Source: Desulfobacteria bacterium (GTDB lineage Bacteria; Desulfobacterota; Desulfobacteria; Desulfobacterales; C00003060). From it: 32,180 nt of DNA. The position numbers were made by a program, and so were the translations under genes. The stretch is taken from assembly GCA_030145395.1 (NCBI GenBank), contig JAQYVR010000185.1, positions 1 through 32,180 on the forward strand, given 5' to 3'. Positions 25,241 to 32,180 of the stretch are shown in pieces. The notes under the pieces were generated by a model. The model saw nothing but the letters and a program-made list of their open reading frames with translations, made no database searches and had not been told where the DNA came from. Position 1 is the first letter of the stretch; each line of letters starts with the position of its first letter.

Positions 25241-25675
25241 GAGGAATATCCTTTTAGTTCTTGATCAATTCGTTGTTTTCGTTAGGAGAAGACACCGTAA
25301 AGGCGTTCTCGCGACAACAAGATACTTCTTTAGCAATAGCCATACCACATCGGAAAAAACCAGCCGACGTGCCCTGCGCGTAACCGCTAACCTATTGACT
25401 ATAATGCCAAATACAAAATGATGGCCGCCGCGCTTTTTTTAATAGCCGCATTGCGCTTCGCAACGCCATCCAGCCGTCATGTGTAGAAAGACACACGCCT
25501 TATATGGAAGTTGTGTCTTTTTTGCAACAAAATCCGTCTTTTCTGGACTTTCTTATGACAATTGACAATTATGTGGATCAGTGGGATTCCTTCTGCTGAT
25601 TCACATAATGCTTGCCTTCAAGAGGGGTCTTTGCTAAGCCCTGAAAAATCGAAGTATTATGAAGGGAGGGTGTTT
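25241..25675. other. 435-base divergent intergenic region (lpxC / comM)
   Basis: Contains the upstream regions of both genes. Small hairpins are visible: TTGCG-CTT-CGCAA (25451-25463) and GTGT-AGAAAG-ACAC near 25480. TTGACA occurs at 25562-25567 and TTGACT near 25394, possible -35 boxes without a convincing -10. No gene seen. Confidence 0.5.
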
Positions 25676-27217
25676 TTGCTTGCCAGGGTTTTGAGCAGCG
25701 CGGTCCTCGGGGTCGATGCCTACACCGTAGAGGTAGAGGTTGACATTAGACAAGGTCTGCCAACCTTCACCACCGTTGGTCTTCCAGAGGCTGCCGTCAA
25801 GGAAAGCAAAGACCGGGTCAAATCTGCAATTAACAATTCCGGCTACAGGTTCCCGGACGATCGCATCACGGTTAACCTGGCACCCGCTGATATCAAGAAG
25901 GAGGGGACCGGTTTTGACCTTCCCATAGCATTGGGCATCTTAGCGGCCACAGGGGTATTGCCCCAGGGTAGGCTCACTGAGTACTTGATTATGGGCGAAC
26001 TCTCTCTTGATGGACGCATTAAGCCGGTGCGTGGTTCGCTCCCAGTAGCTTTATTGGCCAGGAATTCCGGCCTTCGGGGCATGATTCTTCCAAAAGAGAA
26101 TGCCAGTGAAGCGGCCGTGGTGGATGGTATAGAAGTTCTCCCCGTTCCAACCCTGGGCGAGCTGGTGGATTTTCTGAATGGCTTGGGGACCATAAATCCA
26201 GAGTCTGTCGATATCGACACAATTTTTCAGGAAGCACGCGAGGATGACATCGACTTCTGTGACGTGAAAGGCCAAGAGCATGTTAAACGGGCTTTGGAAG
26301 TGGCAGCAGCAGGAGGTCATAACCTCATTATGATTGGCCCGCCAGGGGCAGGGAAGACCATGTTGGCAAAACGCCTGGCAACCATCTTGCCCCCTATCAC
26401 CTTTGAAGAGGCGATTGAAACAACCAAGATTTACAGCGTACTGGGTATGCTTAAGGAGTCTCAGGCGCTGATCACACATCGGCCATTTCGTTCTCCACAC
26501 CATACCATATCCGACGCCGGCCTCATCGGTGGAGGGCATGTCCCAAGACCTGGAGAGGTGAGCTTAGCGCACAACGGGGTGCTCTTCTTGGATGAACTGG
26601 CGGAGTTCAAGAAACACGTGCTTGAGGTACTGCGTCAGCCCATGGAAGACGGCTACGTCACCATTGCACGGGCCCTTACCAGTATTACCTATCCGGCAAC
26701 GATCATGCTGGTGGCTGCTATGAATCCTTGCCCGTGCGGGTATTTTTCTGATCCTAATCATGAGTGCACGTGCACTTTCACAAAGATTCATCGATATCGG
26801 TCAAAGATATCCGGTCCACTTATGGATCGCATAGACATTCACGTCGAGGTGCCCGCTGTTCCATACAGGGAGCTTGCCAGTCAAGACGACTCGACAGCCT
26901 CCATCGATATCAAAAAGAACATGAAGCGGGCCCGTTCCATACAGTCTGATAGGTTGAAACGGACCAAGATTCACTGCAATGCCCAGATGAACAACCGCCA
27001 GATCAAAAAATATTGTCCAGTTGATCAGGATTCCCACCGCCTCCTTGAAGCGGCTATCGACAAACTGGGACTCTCGGCCCGTGCCTATAACCGCATCCTA
27101 CGTATCGGAAGAACCATTGCCGATCTGGAAGGGACGGAAAAGATAGCTGCGCACCACATCTCAGAGGCCATCCAATACCGGAGCCTCGACCGGAGCACAA
27201 TGTTCGGCTGGCAATAG
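25676..27217 (+). CDS. comM: YifB/ComM family Mg-chelatase-like AAA ATPase
   Basis: 513 aa. The start is TTG 25676 (MLARVLSSAVLGVDAYTVEV), exactly the canonical family N-terminus, with GGAGG 6 bases upstream. The in-frame ATG at 25571 would add a non-homologous N-terminus and GTG 25670 touches the Shine-Dalgarno sequence. Domains: N-terminal Lon-like ChlI fold (about 1-170), AAA+ with GPPGAGKTMLAKRL and VLFLDELAEF, arginine-rich FRSPHHTISDAGLIGGG, a zinc-like NPCPCGY...CTC, and a C-terminal Mg-chelatase domain. ComM is a helicase that aids branch migration during natural transformation in some species. Confidence 0.95.
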   Translation: MLARVLSSAVLGVDAYTVEVEVDIRQGLPTFTTVGLPEAAVKESKDRVKSAINNSGYRFPDDRITVNLAPADIKKEGTGFDLPIALGILAATGVLPQGRLTEYLIMGELSLDGRIKPVRGSLPVALLARNSGLRGMILPKENASEAAVVDGIEVLPVPTLGELVDFLNGLGTINPESVDIDTIFQEAREDDIDFCDVKGQEHVKRALEVAAAGGHNLIMIGPPGAGKTMLAKRLATILPPITFEEAIETTKIYSVLGMLKESQALITHRPFRSPHHTISDAGLIGGGHVPRPGEVSLAHNGVLFLDELAEFKKHVLEVLRQPMEDGYVTIARALTSITYPATIMLVAAMNPCPCGYFSDPNHECTCTFTKIHRYRSKISGPLMDRIDIHVEVPAVPYRELASQDDSTASIDIKKNMKRARSIQSDRLKRTKIHCNAQMNNRQIKKYCPVDQDSHRLLEAAIDKLGLSARAYNRILRIGRTIADLEGTEKIAAHHISEAIQYRSLDRSTMFGWQ

Positions 27218-27364
27218 TCGCTGCCATCCGGGCGGACTGAAGACCCCCGCAGCAAGACGGTCATTCTATACGAGATATGGGGGAGGCAAGCGGACAAACG
27301 TTAGAAAAAGCTGGTCCTGTGGACTGGTTGAGCCTTTCTGTCTTTTAACGAAATGGATGGGTTC

Positions 27365-27721
27365 TTAATGAGATTCAGCGGGACTAAGAGTAATGACTAT
27401 TTCCTCTTTTTTGCTCTTCATGTTTCTAAGTTTGAGGATTTCGCTACTTTTTACTAATTCGATGCGGTTTATGGTGTAGTCGTCTTTGAGGTGCTCATAG
27501 AGGCATCTCCTGATGTTTTCCTGGGCCTTTTCGGAAGCTGGATATGTAATTCTCTTCCGAACGCTTACCGTTTCTTCGACCTCGAAATCATCCTCTGTTT
27601 GATCCGCGTATGTCCCTTTGAATGCCAATAGCTTTTCGTCGGGTACTTCCTCCTCCTCACCCGACGAAATGAATAGGTCTGATACGCATCCTAATTCCCG
27701 GCCTCTTTCCTTCTTTTCCAT
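27365..27721 (-). CDS. Hypothetical acidic protein downstream of parA
   Basis: 118-aa charged soluble protein. An acidic N-terminal half (SSGEEEEVPDEKLLAF, then a DQTEDDFEVEE stretch) precedes a C-terminal helix-strand part (ENIRRCLYEHLKDDYTINRI, ending KKEEIVITLSPAESH). GAAGGAG lies 10 bases before the ATG. It is on the same strand as parA, 453 bases away. I do not recognise it; a ParA partner role is only a positional guess. Confidence 0.65.
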   Translation of the reverse strand: MEKKERGRELGCVSDLFISSGEEEEVPDEKLLAFKGTYADQTEDDFEVEETVSVRKRITYPASEKAQENIRRCLYEHLKDDYTINRIELVKSSEILKLRNMKSKKEEIVITLSPAESH

Positions 27722-27978
27722 TTAGAGAGGGCTCCTTCGTTGGCGGGTATGTGCGGTTAGGGCCTTTTATCTCTTTACGAATGTTGTCCCTGGTTCATGG
27801 ACCTCCCAAATCCACCGCTAAAAAAACGAAGCACCAACAATAATCGATACCACTGCAACGGGTTATCTCAGAACGGGGCCGTCGAAATCTGTCACCTTCC
27901 CGAGTTAGTTGAGAGACTATTCTTTCCTTCGTTTTTTTGGCTCTTCGGGTCTGCCCATTTCACCGGATCTTCTTTGTT

Positions 27979-28134
27979 GGTGGGCACTTGAAGTACCTTA
28001 GTACGTCGGCGCACCCACCGCCGCGACCGGCCTGCTTCCCTTACGCCTGACCTTGGTCGGTCGTAAGGGAAGCTATCTGAAATCAGAAGAATGCTTTACC
28101 GGGAAGCTCTCGGACCGTTAGGGCTGAGAGCTTC
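27979..28134. repeat. Hairpin-rich region between parA and the 118-aa gene
   Basis: Three inverted repeats lie in the 453-base gap 27722-28174. GGTGGG (27979-27984) pairs with CCCACC (28014-28019). GCTTCCCTTACG (28034-28045) pairs perfectly with 28062-28073, and its loop is itself self-complementary (GACC-TT-GGTC). GAAGCTCTC (28103-28111) pairs perfectly with GAGAGCTTC (28126-28134). No T-runs follow on either strand, so plain terminators are unlikely. The remainder of the gap shows only tiny frames, one with a good GGGAGG at about 27803 on the minus strand (MNQGQHS). Confidence 0.75.
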
Positions 28135-28174
28135 AATCTCCGGCAAACTTGACAGACGGTGGATCAGGGGACCT

Positions 28175-29077
28175 TCAGTCGGTTTGCGTATTCTCCTTCA
28201 TGATGTAAGCCGAATATGTTGATTCGTCTCCAACATGTTCAGTCACGTGCTGTTGAGGGGATTCGTGGATATAAGAGGGATGTTCGCCTATCGACGCCTG
28301 ATTCATCTTGGTGACCTGTGAGCGAATCACTTCTTCAGCTAAGTCTTCGTAATCCCTGTAACCCATAGCATGTTTATCGTACTCCCCTATCGGTAAGCCG
28401 CAATCGCTTGTCTCCCTCAGACGAATATTGTAACGGATGACCGTCTCAAACATGTTTTCCCGAAATACCTCCTTTACTTCGTCAAAAACTTGTCTGGAGT
28501 ATCGTGTCCTATTATCGTACATGGTAATCAAGGCGCGAGCGGTAGTGTCATGGTCGAGCTTTTCTTTTAGGGCCGTGATCATTTCTTGGAGTTTGGAAAC
28601 ACCGCGAAGAGAAAAAAGGCTCAAGTCGATCGGGATAATGACCTCCTCGCAGGCCCGAAGCGCGTTGAAGCAAAGATGGCCAATGCTGGGGGGGCAGTCA
28701 ATGATGATATAGTCATATGTCATTTGAAGTGCCTCGATAGCGTGCAAAAGCTTGCTCTCCCTTCCTGTCAGCCCTGAGAGCTCCTGCTCGACGGCACTGA
28801 GGGATGCACTTGAGGGAGCAAGGTCAAAATTCTCCCCTATGGGGATGAGAATATCATTTATCCCTGTAGAACCATTGTGCCATGGCCTGACCACATCGTA
28901 CATGCTGACTTTAAGATCAGACGGATCGATGTTCAGCCCCATGGTTGCGTGAGCCTGAGGATCAAAATCTATGAGCAGCACCTTTTCGCCTTTCCCGGCT
29001 AAGAAATATGACAGATTAATGGCTGTGGTTGTTTTCCCACAGCCCCCCTTTTGATTGGCACTCGCTATGATTCTCAT
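28175..29077 (-). CDS. ParA/Soj-family partition ATPase
   Basis: 300 aa. Deviant Walker A QKGGCGKTT (residues 9-17), LLIDFDPQAHATMGLN (switch region), YDYIIIDCPPSIG (Walker B-like), and a C-terminal low-complexity His/Gln tail. GGGAGG sits 5 bases before ATG. No parB or canonical parS is visible, so this is not the standard chromosomal parAB pair. It could be an orphan partition/positioning ATPase or belong with the 118-aa protein and the adjacent palindromes. Confidence 0.92.
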   Translation of the reverse strand: MRIIASANQKGGCGKTTTAINLSYFLAGKGEKVLLIDFDPQAHATMGLNIDPSDLKVSMYDVVRPWHNGSTGINDILIPIGENFDLAPSSASLSAVEQELSGLTGRESKLLHAIEALQMTYDYIIIDCPPSIGHLCFNALRACEEVIIPIDLSLFSLRGVSKLQEMITALKEKLDHDTTARALITMYDNRTRYSRQVFDEVKEVFRENMFETVIRYNIRLRETSDCGLPIGEYDKHAMGYRDYEDLAEEVIRSQVTKMNQASIGEHPSYIHESPQQHVTEHVGDESTYSAYIMKENTQTD

Positions 29078-29567
29078 AAAACCTCCCTTCTACAGTTCAC
29101 CTTGGCGTTCTTGCCTTTCACAATGAAGCCGTCCCATAACACACCGATTAACAATGCACAAGAAAAAATACAATATGTTGTGCTTCTTCTTATCAGGGCC
29201 TCTATTTGTAGTATAGAGTTGGTTGGGCACAGCCGTCATCGGTAGACAGATTAGCCTTTTGAGGCAAAATGGCTTTTTGCGGGAAAAAGCTGACTTTCTA
29301 ACATGACAGTGATGGCGAACTTCTTTCAGTCAGTCCCTGCCTTCCTTACATCCACAGTTAAGACACCTGCTATTTATCTCCGATTCTGGTCAGCCCCAGA
29401 ATCTTGTGATATGAATCTGTTGTCTTTGTTTTTTGTTAATTGTGGATAATGGAGTAAGGTCGAGAAAAGCGTCGGCTCACAACATCCAACATGTTGGAAA
29501 GCGAGCTTGAACAATTGGATTCTTTGTTGCCAAGTTGAACGAGGATGAAAGTTGTTTGGAGGCACCC
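29078..29567. promoter_or_regulatory. 490-base divergent region (parA / selenoprotein gene)
   Basis: No gene seen. A 14-bp perfect palindrome TCCAACATGTTGGA lies at 29485-29498, 70 bases before the selenoprotein ATG. CTCTAT...ATAGAG (29200-29218) is nearer the parA side. GATAAT at 29445-29450 with TTGTCT at 29420 is a weak promoter candidate for the plus-strand gene. Confidence 0.45.
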
Positions 29568-31322
29568 ATGGTAAAGGTCACCAGAAATGTCTCTCTGGCC
29601 CTCGTGGCCATGGCTATTGGGGTTTTGGCCCTGTGGCTTACAAATCGCGCTGTTACACCTAAAGAGGCTACCTGGGAAGATGCGGCGAGGGAGGCCAAAA
29701 CGGGCGGATACAGGCTTTTCACTGTAGAAGCACTGCGGGCGCCTTATGAGGAAGGTTCTACAGACCTTCTTCTTGTGGACACACGTCAGGAATGGGAGTA
29801 TCGAACCGGACATATCAAGGGTGCTTTGAACTTTCCCATGGAGCCGACATGGTTGTCTCGATGGCGAAAAAGAAGCTCCCTTGCAAAACTGCTGGGGCCT
29901 GACAAGGACCATCTTGTGGTCTTCTACTGAGCGGGATTCGCATGAGTCCGAAGCGACTCCGCGGCCCGTGTGGCTGTAAAGCTTGGTTACACAAAGGTTT
30001 ATCGTTATCCCACCGGATATCCTGAATGGCACGCCAAAGGCTTACCTGTAGATAGCGCTCCTGCAGGGCTTGCTGAAATGGCATCTGAGCCCAAGGAGCC
30101 CGGTCCACTATATGGATGGGCCATGATATGGACCCTTTTGGGCATCTTTGTTGGCGGTATTGCCCTGAACTTGACCCCCTGCATCTATCCCCTGATTCCC
30201 ATCACCGTCTCCTATTTTGGCGGAAGGAGTGGACTGGACCAAGGAAAACTCCTTATCCATGGCGCATGTTATGTCGGCGGTCTGTCATTAACCAATTCTG
30301 TACTGGGCATTGTGGCGGCTTTGACTGGAGCTCTTATGGGGGCCATCCTCCAGAATCCTGTGGTGCTCGGCGTGGTAGCTGCCATTCTTGTCTTTTTTGC
30401 TACAAGTCTTTTCGGGTTCTGGGAACTGCGGCTGCCAAGCGGACTGATGCAGGCCGCATCAAAATCTTACGCAGGTTATTTTGGAACCTTGTTTATGGGA
30501 TTGACCCTTGGGGTTGTAGCCGCTCCCTGCATCGGCCCTTTTGTTCTGGGACTGCTGGCCTGGGTGGCGAGTATGGGAAGTCCGTGGTTGGGCTTCGTAA
30601 TCTTCTTTACCCTGAGCCTCGGCTTGAGCCTTCCCCTCTTTTTCTTGGCCATCTTCTCAGGACAGCTTGAAAAACTTCCGCGATCCGGAGAGTGGATGCT
30701 CTGGGTGCGAAAACTCATGGGCTGGGTTTTGGTAGGCATGGCTACCTATTTTATTCGACCAGTCCTGCCAAAATCTTTGGGTGTATTTCTTTTTGCCGTA
30801 ATTGCCATATCTGCAGGTCTGCATCTGGGTTGGATTGACCGAACGAAACCTCCATTTAAGGCATTCCAGTGGATTAGGCGAGTTGTCGGTCTAGCAGGCC
30901 TGGTCATGGCATTCATCGTTATAGGTTCATGGCTAATCCGAGGACCCGGTGTGAGTTGGCAGACATATTCTGATGAACTTCTCATAGAGGCACGTAGACT
31001 GAAAAAGCCGGTAATTATCGATTTCTATGCTGACTGGTGCAGCCCTTGCCTCAAACTGGATAAGGCCACCTTTCACGATCCTGAAATCGTCAAACAAGCA
31101 GGGCAAGACTTTATCATGATCAAGGTGAATCTCACCAGGGGAGGTAATCCTGTTTATGAGCGCCTGCTTCGGAAATATGGGATCAAGGGTGTTCCCACAA
31201 TTGTGTTTTTAGACAATCAGGGAAAAGAACTGCCGGCTCTTCGCCTTGTTGATTTTGTTCCGCCTAATGAATTCCTGACGCGGATGGCGACGGCTGAGAA
31301 GGGTCCTGACACAGGATTGTGA
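29568..31322 (+). CDS. Predicted selenoprotein: rhodanese-DsbD-thioredoxin fusion with two selenocysteines
   Basis: One frame of 584 aa read through TGA at 29928 (U121) and 29943 (U126). ATG 29568 has GGAGG 5 bases upstream. Layout: membrane anchor (8-25), rhodanese domain (about 48-155, LLLVDTRQEWEYRTGHIKGA), DsbD/CcdA transmembrane domain (about 180-440) with C205 (NLTPCIYPLIPI) and C321 (APCIGPF), and thioredoxin domain (about 465-575) with C491-S-P-C494 (DFYADWCSPC). After VVFY the frame reads U-AGFA-U-VRSDSAARVAVKLGYTKVYRYP. Rhodanese relatives have C-x4-C here, so both UGAs replace the reactive cysteines, and homology continues unbroken after them. There is no frameshift and no UAA/UAG. 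Stem-loops follow each UGA. Likely role: periplasm-facing thiol/sulfane-sulfur redox fed by membrane electron transfer (inference). A standard gene caller would split it at 29930 and restart near 29970 or later. Confidence 0.87.
29931..29969 (+). promoter_or_regulatory. Candidate bacterial SECIS element for U121
   Basis: Stem-loop starting at the first base after UGA 29928-29930. GCGGG (29931-29935) pairs with CCCGU (29965-29969), CGC (29939-29941) with GCG (29961-29963), and GAGUC (29944-29948) with GACUC (29955-29959). The apical loop CGAAGC begins 18 nt after the UGA and has G in its second position, fitting the bacterial SECIS model. Confidence 0.75.
29961..29977 (+). promoter_or_regulatory. 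Candidate bacterial SECIS element for U126
   Basis: GCGGCC (29961-29966) pairs with GGCUGU (29972-29977), including two G-U pairs; loop CGUGU. The loop starts 21 nt after UGA 29943-29945 and has G in its second position. It shares bases with the 3' arm of the first element, so the two folds are mutually exclusive. Confidence 0.55.
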
Positions 31323-31335
31323 TAAGAAAGAAAAG

Positions 31336-31377
31336 TGCGGAGATTAGGGACGCCTATGATTTTATGCCATCTTCATC
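31336..31377 (+). repeat. Direct repeat, upstream copy, flanking the siroheme protein gene
   Basis: 42 bases containing AGATTAGG and TTATGCCATC. Matches 32112-32153 at 36 of 42 positions. Confidence 0.8.
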
Positions 31378-31453
31378 ATATTATGTCAGGGAAAAGAAGC
31401 ATGGCGAGTATCAAGTACTGAAACGCACTATTCAACCATGGAGGAGGTAGACA

Positions 31454-32107
31454 ATGTCAGAGCATCCAAAAGGCGCGATTCTGCAGCGCGACAAGACAAC
31501 GTACGCCATAGTCCCGAGGACGCCGGTGGGCCTTGTCAGCGTTGACGACCTGGAAGGAATCGTCAAGGTCGTCCGGAAGTATGAAATACCAGTTGTCAAG
31601 ATCACCTCGGGTCAGCGTTTCGCATTGGTGGGAATCAAGAAAGAGGATGTGGACAACATTTGGAAAGACCTGGGTATGGACGTTGGCAAAGCAACGGAAC
31701 TTTGCCTGCATTATGTCCAGGCCTGTCCTGGAACAGCCGTATGCAAATTTGGGGTACAAGACTCTCTAGGATTGGGGATGGAAATTGAGAGTTTCTTTTA
31801 CGGACTGGATCTTCCGGCCAAGGTTAAAATAGGCGTTTCAGGCTGTCCCTTCTGCTGTGCAGAGAGCTTTGTCAGAGATATTGGGGTGTTTGGCAAGAAG
31901 AATGGTTGGACATTCATAGTCGGGGGGAGTGCGGCACGACGTCCACGAATAGGAGATCTGATGGCTGAAAATTTGTCCAAAGACGAGGTCATCGATCTGA
32001 CAAAAAGAAGCCTAGAGTACTATGGGGATAAAGCCAAAAAACGAGAGCGGATGGCGAGGTTTGTTGATAGAATCGGAATTGAGAACGTGAAGGATGCTAT
32101 CCTCTAA
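31454..32107 (+). CDS. Small siroheme/4Fe-4S sulfite-reductase-like protein (assimilatory-type, alSiR-like)
   Basis: 217 aa. An N-terminal ferredoxin-like half domain (about 10-75) precedes the siroheme-[4Fe-4S] ligand set C91-x5-C97 (CPGTAVC) and C131-x3-C135 (GCPFCC). The ribosome-binding site is GGAGGAGG. The length matches the single-polypeptide, low-spin assimilatory-type sulfite reductase described from Desulfovibrio (about 218 aa), which has half the usual duplicated architecture. It should reduce sulfite or a related oxyanion in the cytoplasm; the physiological role of this family is uncertain. It sits 131 bases after the selenoprotein gene on the same strand. Confidence 0.88.
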   Translation: MSEHPKGAILQRDKTTYAIVPRTPVGLVSVDDLEGIVKVVRKYEIPVVKITSGQRFALVGIKKEDVDNIWKDLGMDVGKATELCLHYVQACPGTAVCKFGVQDSLGLGMEIESFFYGLDLPAKVKIGVSGCPFCCAESFVRDIGVFGKKNGWTFIVGGSAARRPRIGDLMAENLSKDEVIDLTKRSLEYYGDKAKKRERMARFVDRIGIENVKDAIL

Positions 32108-32111
32108 ACCT

Positions 32112-32153
32112 TGCGAAGATTAGGTTCGCTTATGATCTTATGCCATCCTCATC
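32112..32153 (+). repeat. Direct repeat, downstream copy, flanking the siroheme protein gene
   Basis: Second copy of the 42-base element, beginning 5 bases after the stop codon; 36 of 42 positions match the 31336-31377 copy. Confidence 0.8.
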
Positions 32154-32170
32154 CCGCGGGACTGAAGATG
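32144..32170 (+). terminator. Hairpin after the siroheme protein gene
   Basis: CATC/GATG and TCA/TGA arms flank a CCCGCGGG core. The window ends 10 bases later and no T-run is seen, so termination is only a possibility. Confidence 0.35.
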
Positions 32171-32180
32171 CAGTGACCAA

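Noticed and set aside
25562-25675. N-terminal extension of ComM from 25562
   Set aside because: The extra residues do not resemble the family; the TTG at 25676 gives the canonical start with a well-placed Shine-Dalgarno sequence.
28034-28073. Rho-independent terminator of parA
   Set aside because: The hairpin is strong but no T-run follows on the minus strand, and it lies more than 100 bases past the stop.
29928-29969. Splitting the locus into a truncated rhodanese gene and a separate DsbD gene, or calling it a pseudogene
   Set aside because: Both parts share one frame, the only interruptions are TGA, both are at catalytic cysteine positions, and SECIS-like stems follow; decay would be expected to give frameshifts or other stops.

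Overview
The window looks like chromosomal DNA of an anaerobic, Gram-negative, sulfur-metabolising bacterium, most likely a Desulfobacterota (deltaproteobacterial) sulfate reducer or relative. The clues are lpxC (lipid A), an indirect GatCA amidotransferase route, a B12-dependent anaerobe-type ribonucleotide reductase, NtrX/NtrY-like sigma-54 signalling, a small siroheme sulfite-reductase-like protein, a LysR regulator of the type linked to selenium metabolism, and a gene that appears to be read through two in-frame UGA codons as selenocysteine. No tRNA, rRNA, CRISPR array or intact insertion sequence was seen.

Layout. 1-5541 (+): housekeeping run argS (partial), SPOR-domain protein, gatC, gatA, a 58-aa protein, mutL. 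5567-7137 (-): small unknown proteins and an intergenic region with degenerate repeats. 7138-12698 (-): envelope-lipid cluster in transcription order 267-aa unknown, cysteine-cluster protein, PqiA, a truncated second PqiA, MlaC-like protein, MMPL/RND exporter. 12915-15324 (+): nitroreductase, pcm, DUF368 membrane protein. 15569-25240 (-): nrdJ, LysR, coaD, rsmD, NtrC-family regulator, NtrY-like kinase, DUF4390 protein, lpxC. 25676-27217 (+): comM/yifB with a TTG start. 27365-29077 (-): 118-aa unknown and an orphan ParA, separated by a hairpin-rich 450-bp gap. 29568-32107 (+): the selenoprotein candidate and the siroheme protein.

Main discovery. At 29568-31322 a single reading frame encodes an N-terminal membrane anchor, a rhodanese domain, a DsbD/CcdA membrane domain and a C-terminal thioredoxin domain (CSPC). 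It is interrupted only by two TGA codons, at 29928 and 29943. These fall exactly where rhodanese relatives carry a C-x4-C motif, so the protein reads U-AGFA-U. A long stem-loop begins directly after the first UGA and a second one follows the second UGA at suitable spacing, both matching the bacterial SECIS pattern. Standard gene callers would split this into two genes. I infer a membrane thiol-redox relay that delivers electrons to a two-selenocysteine rhodanese outside the cytoplasm, next to a siroheme reductase gene that is itself flanked by imperfect direct repeats.

Secondary points: apparent loss of most of a second pqiA and of any MCE (PqiB/MlaD) gene inside the lipid-transport cluster; strong palindromes next to parA; several palindromic or tandem intergenic repeats; a near-perfect 24-bp operator-like palindrome in the 12.8-kb divergent promoter region.
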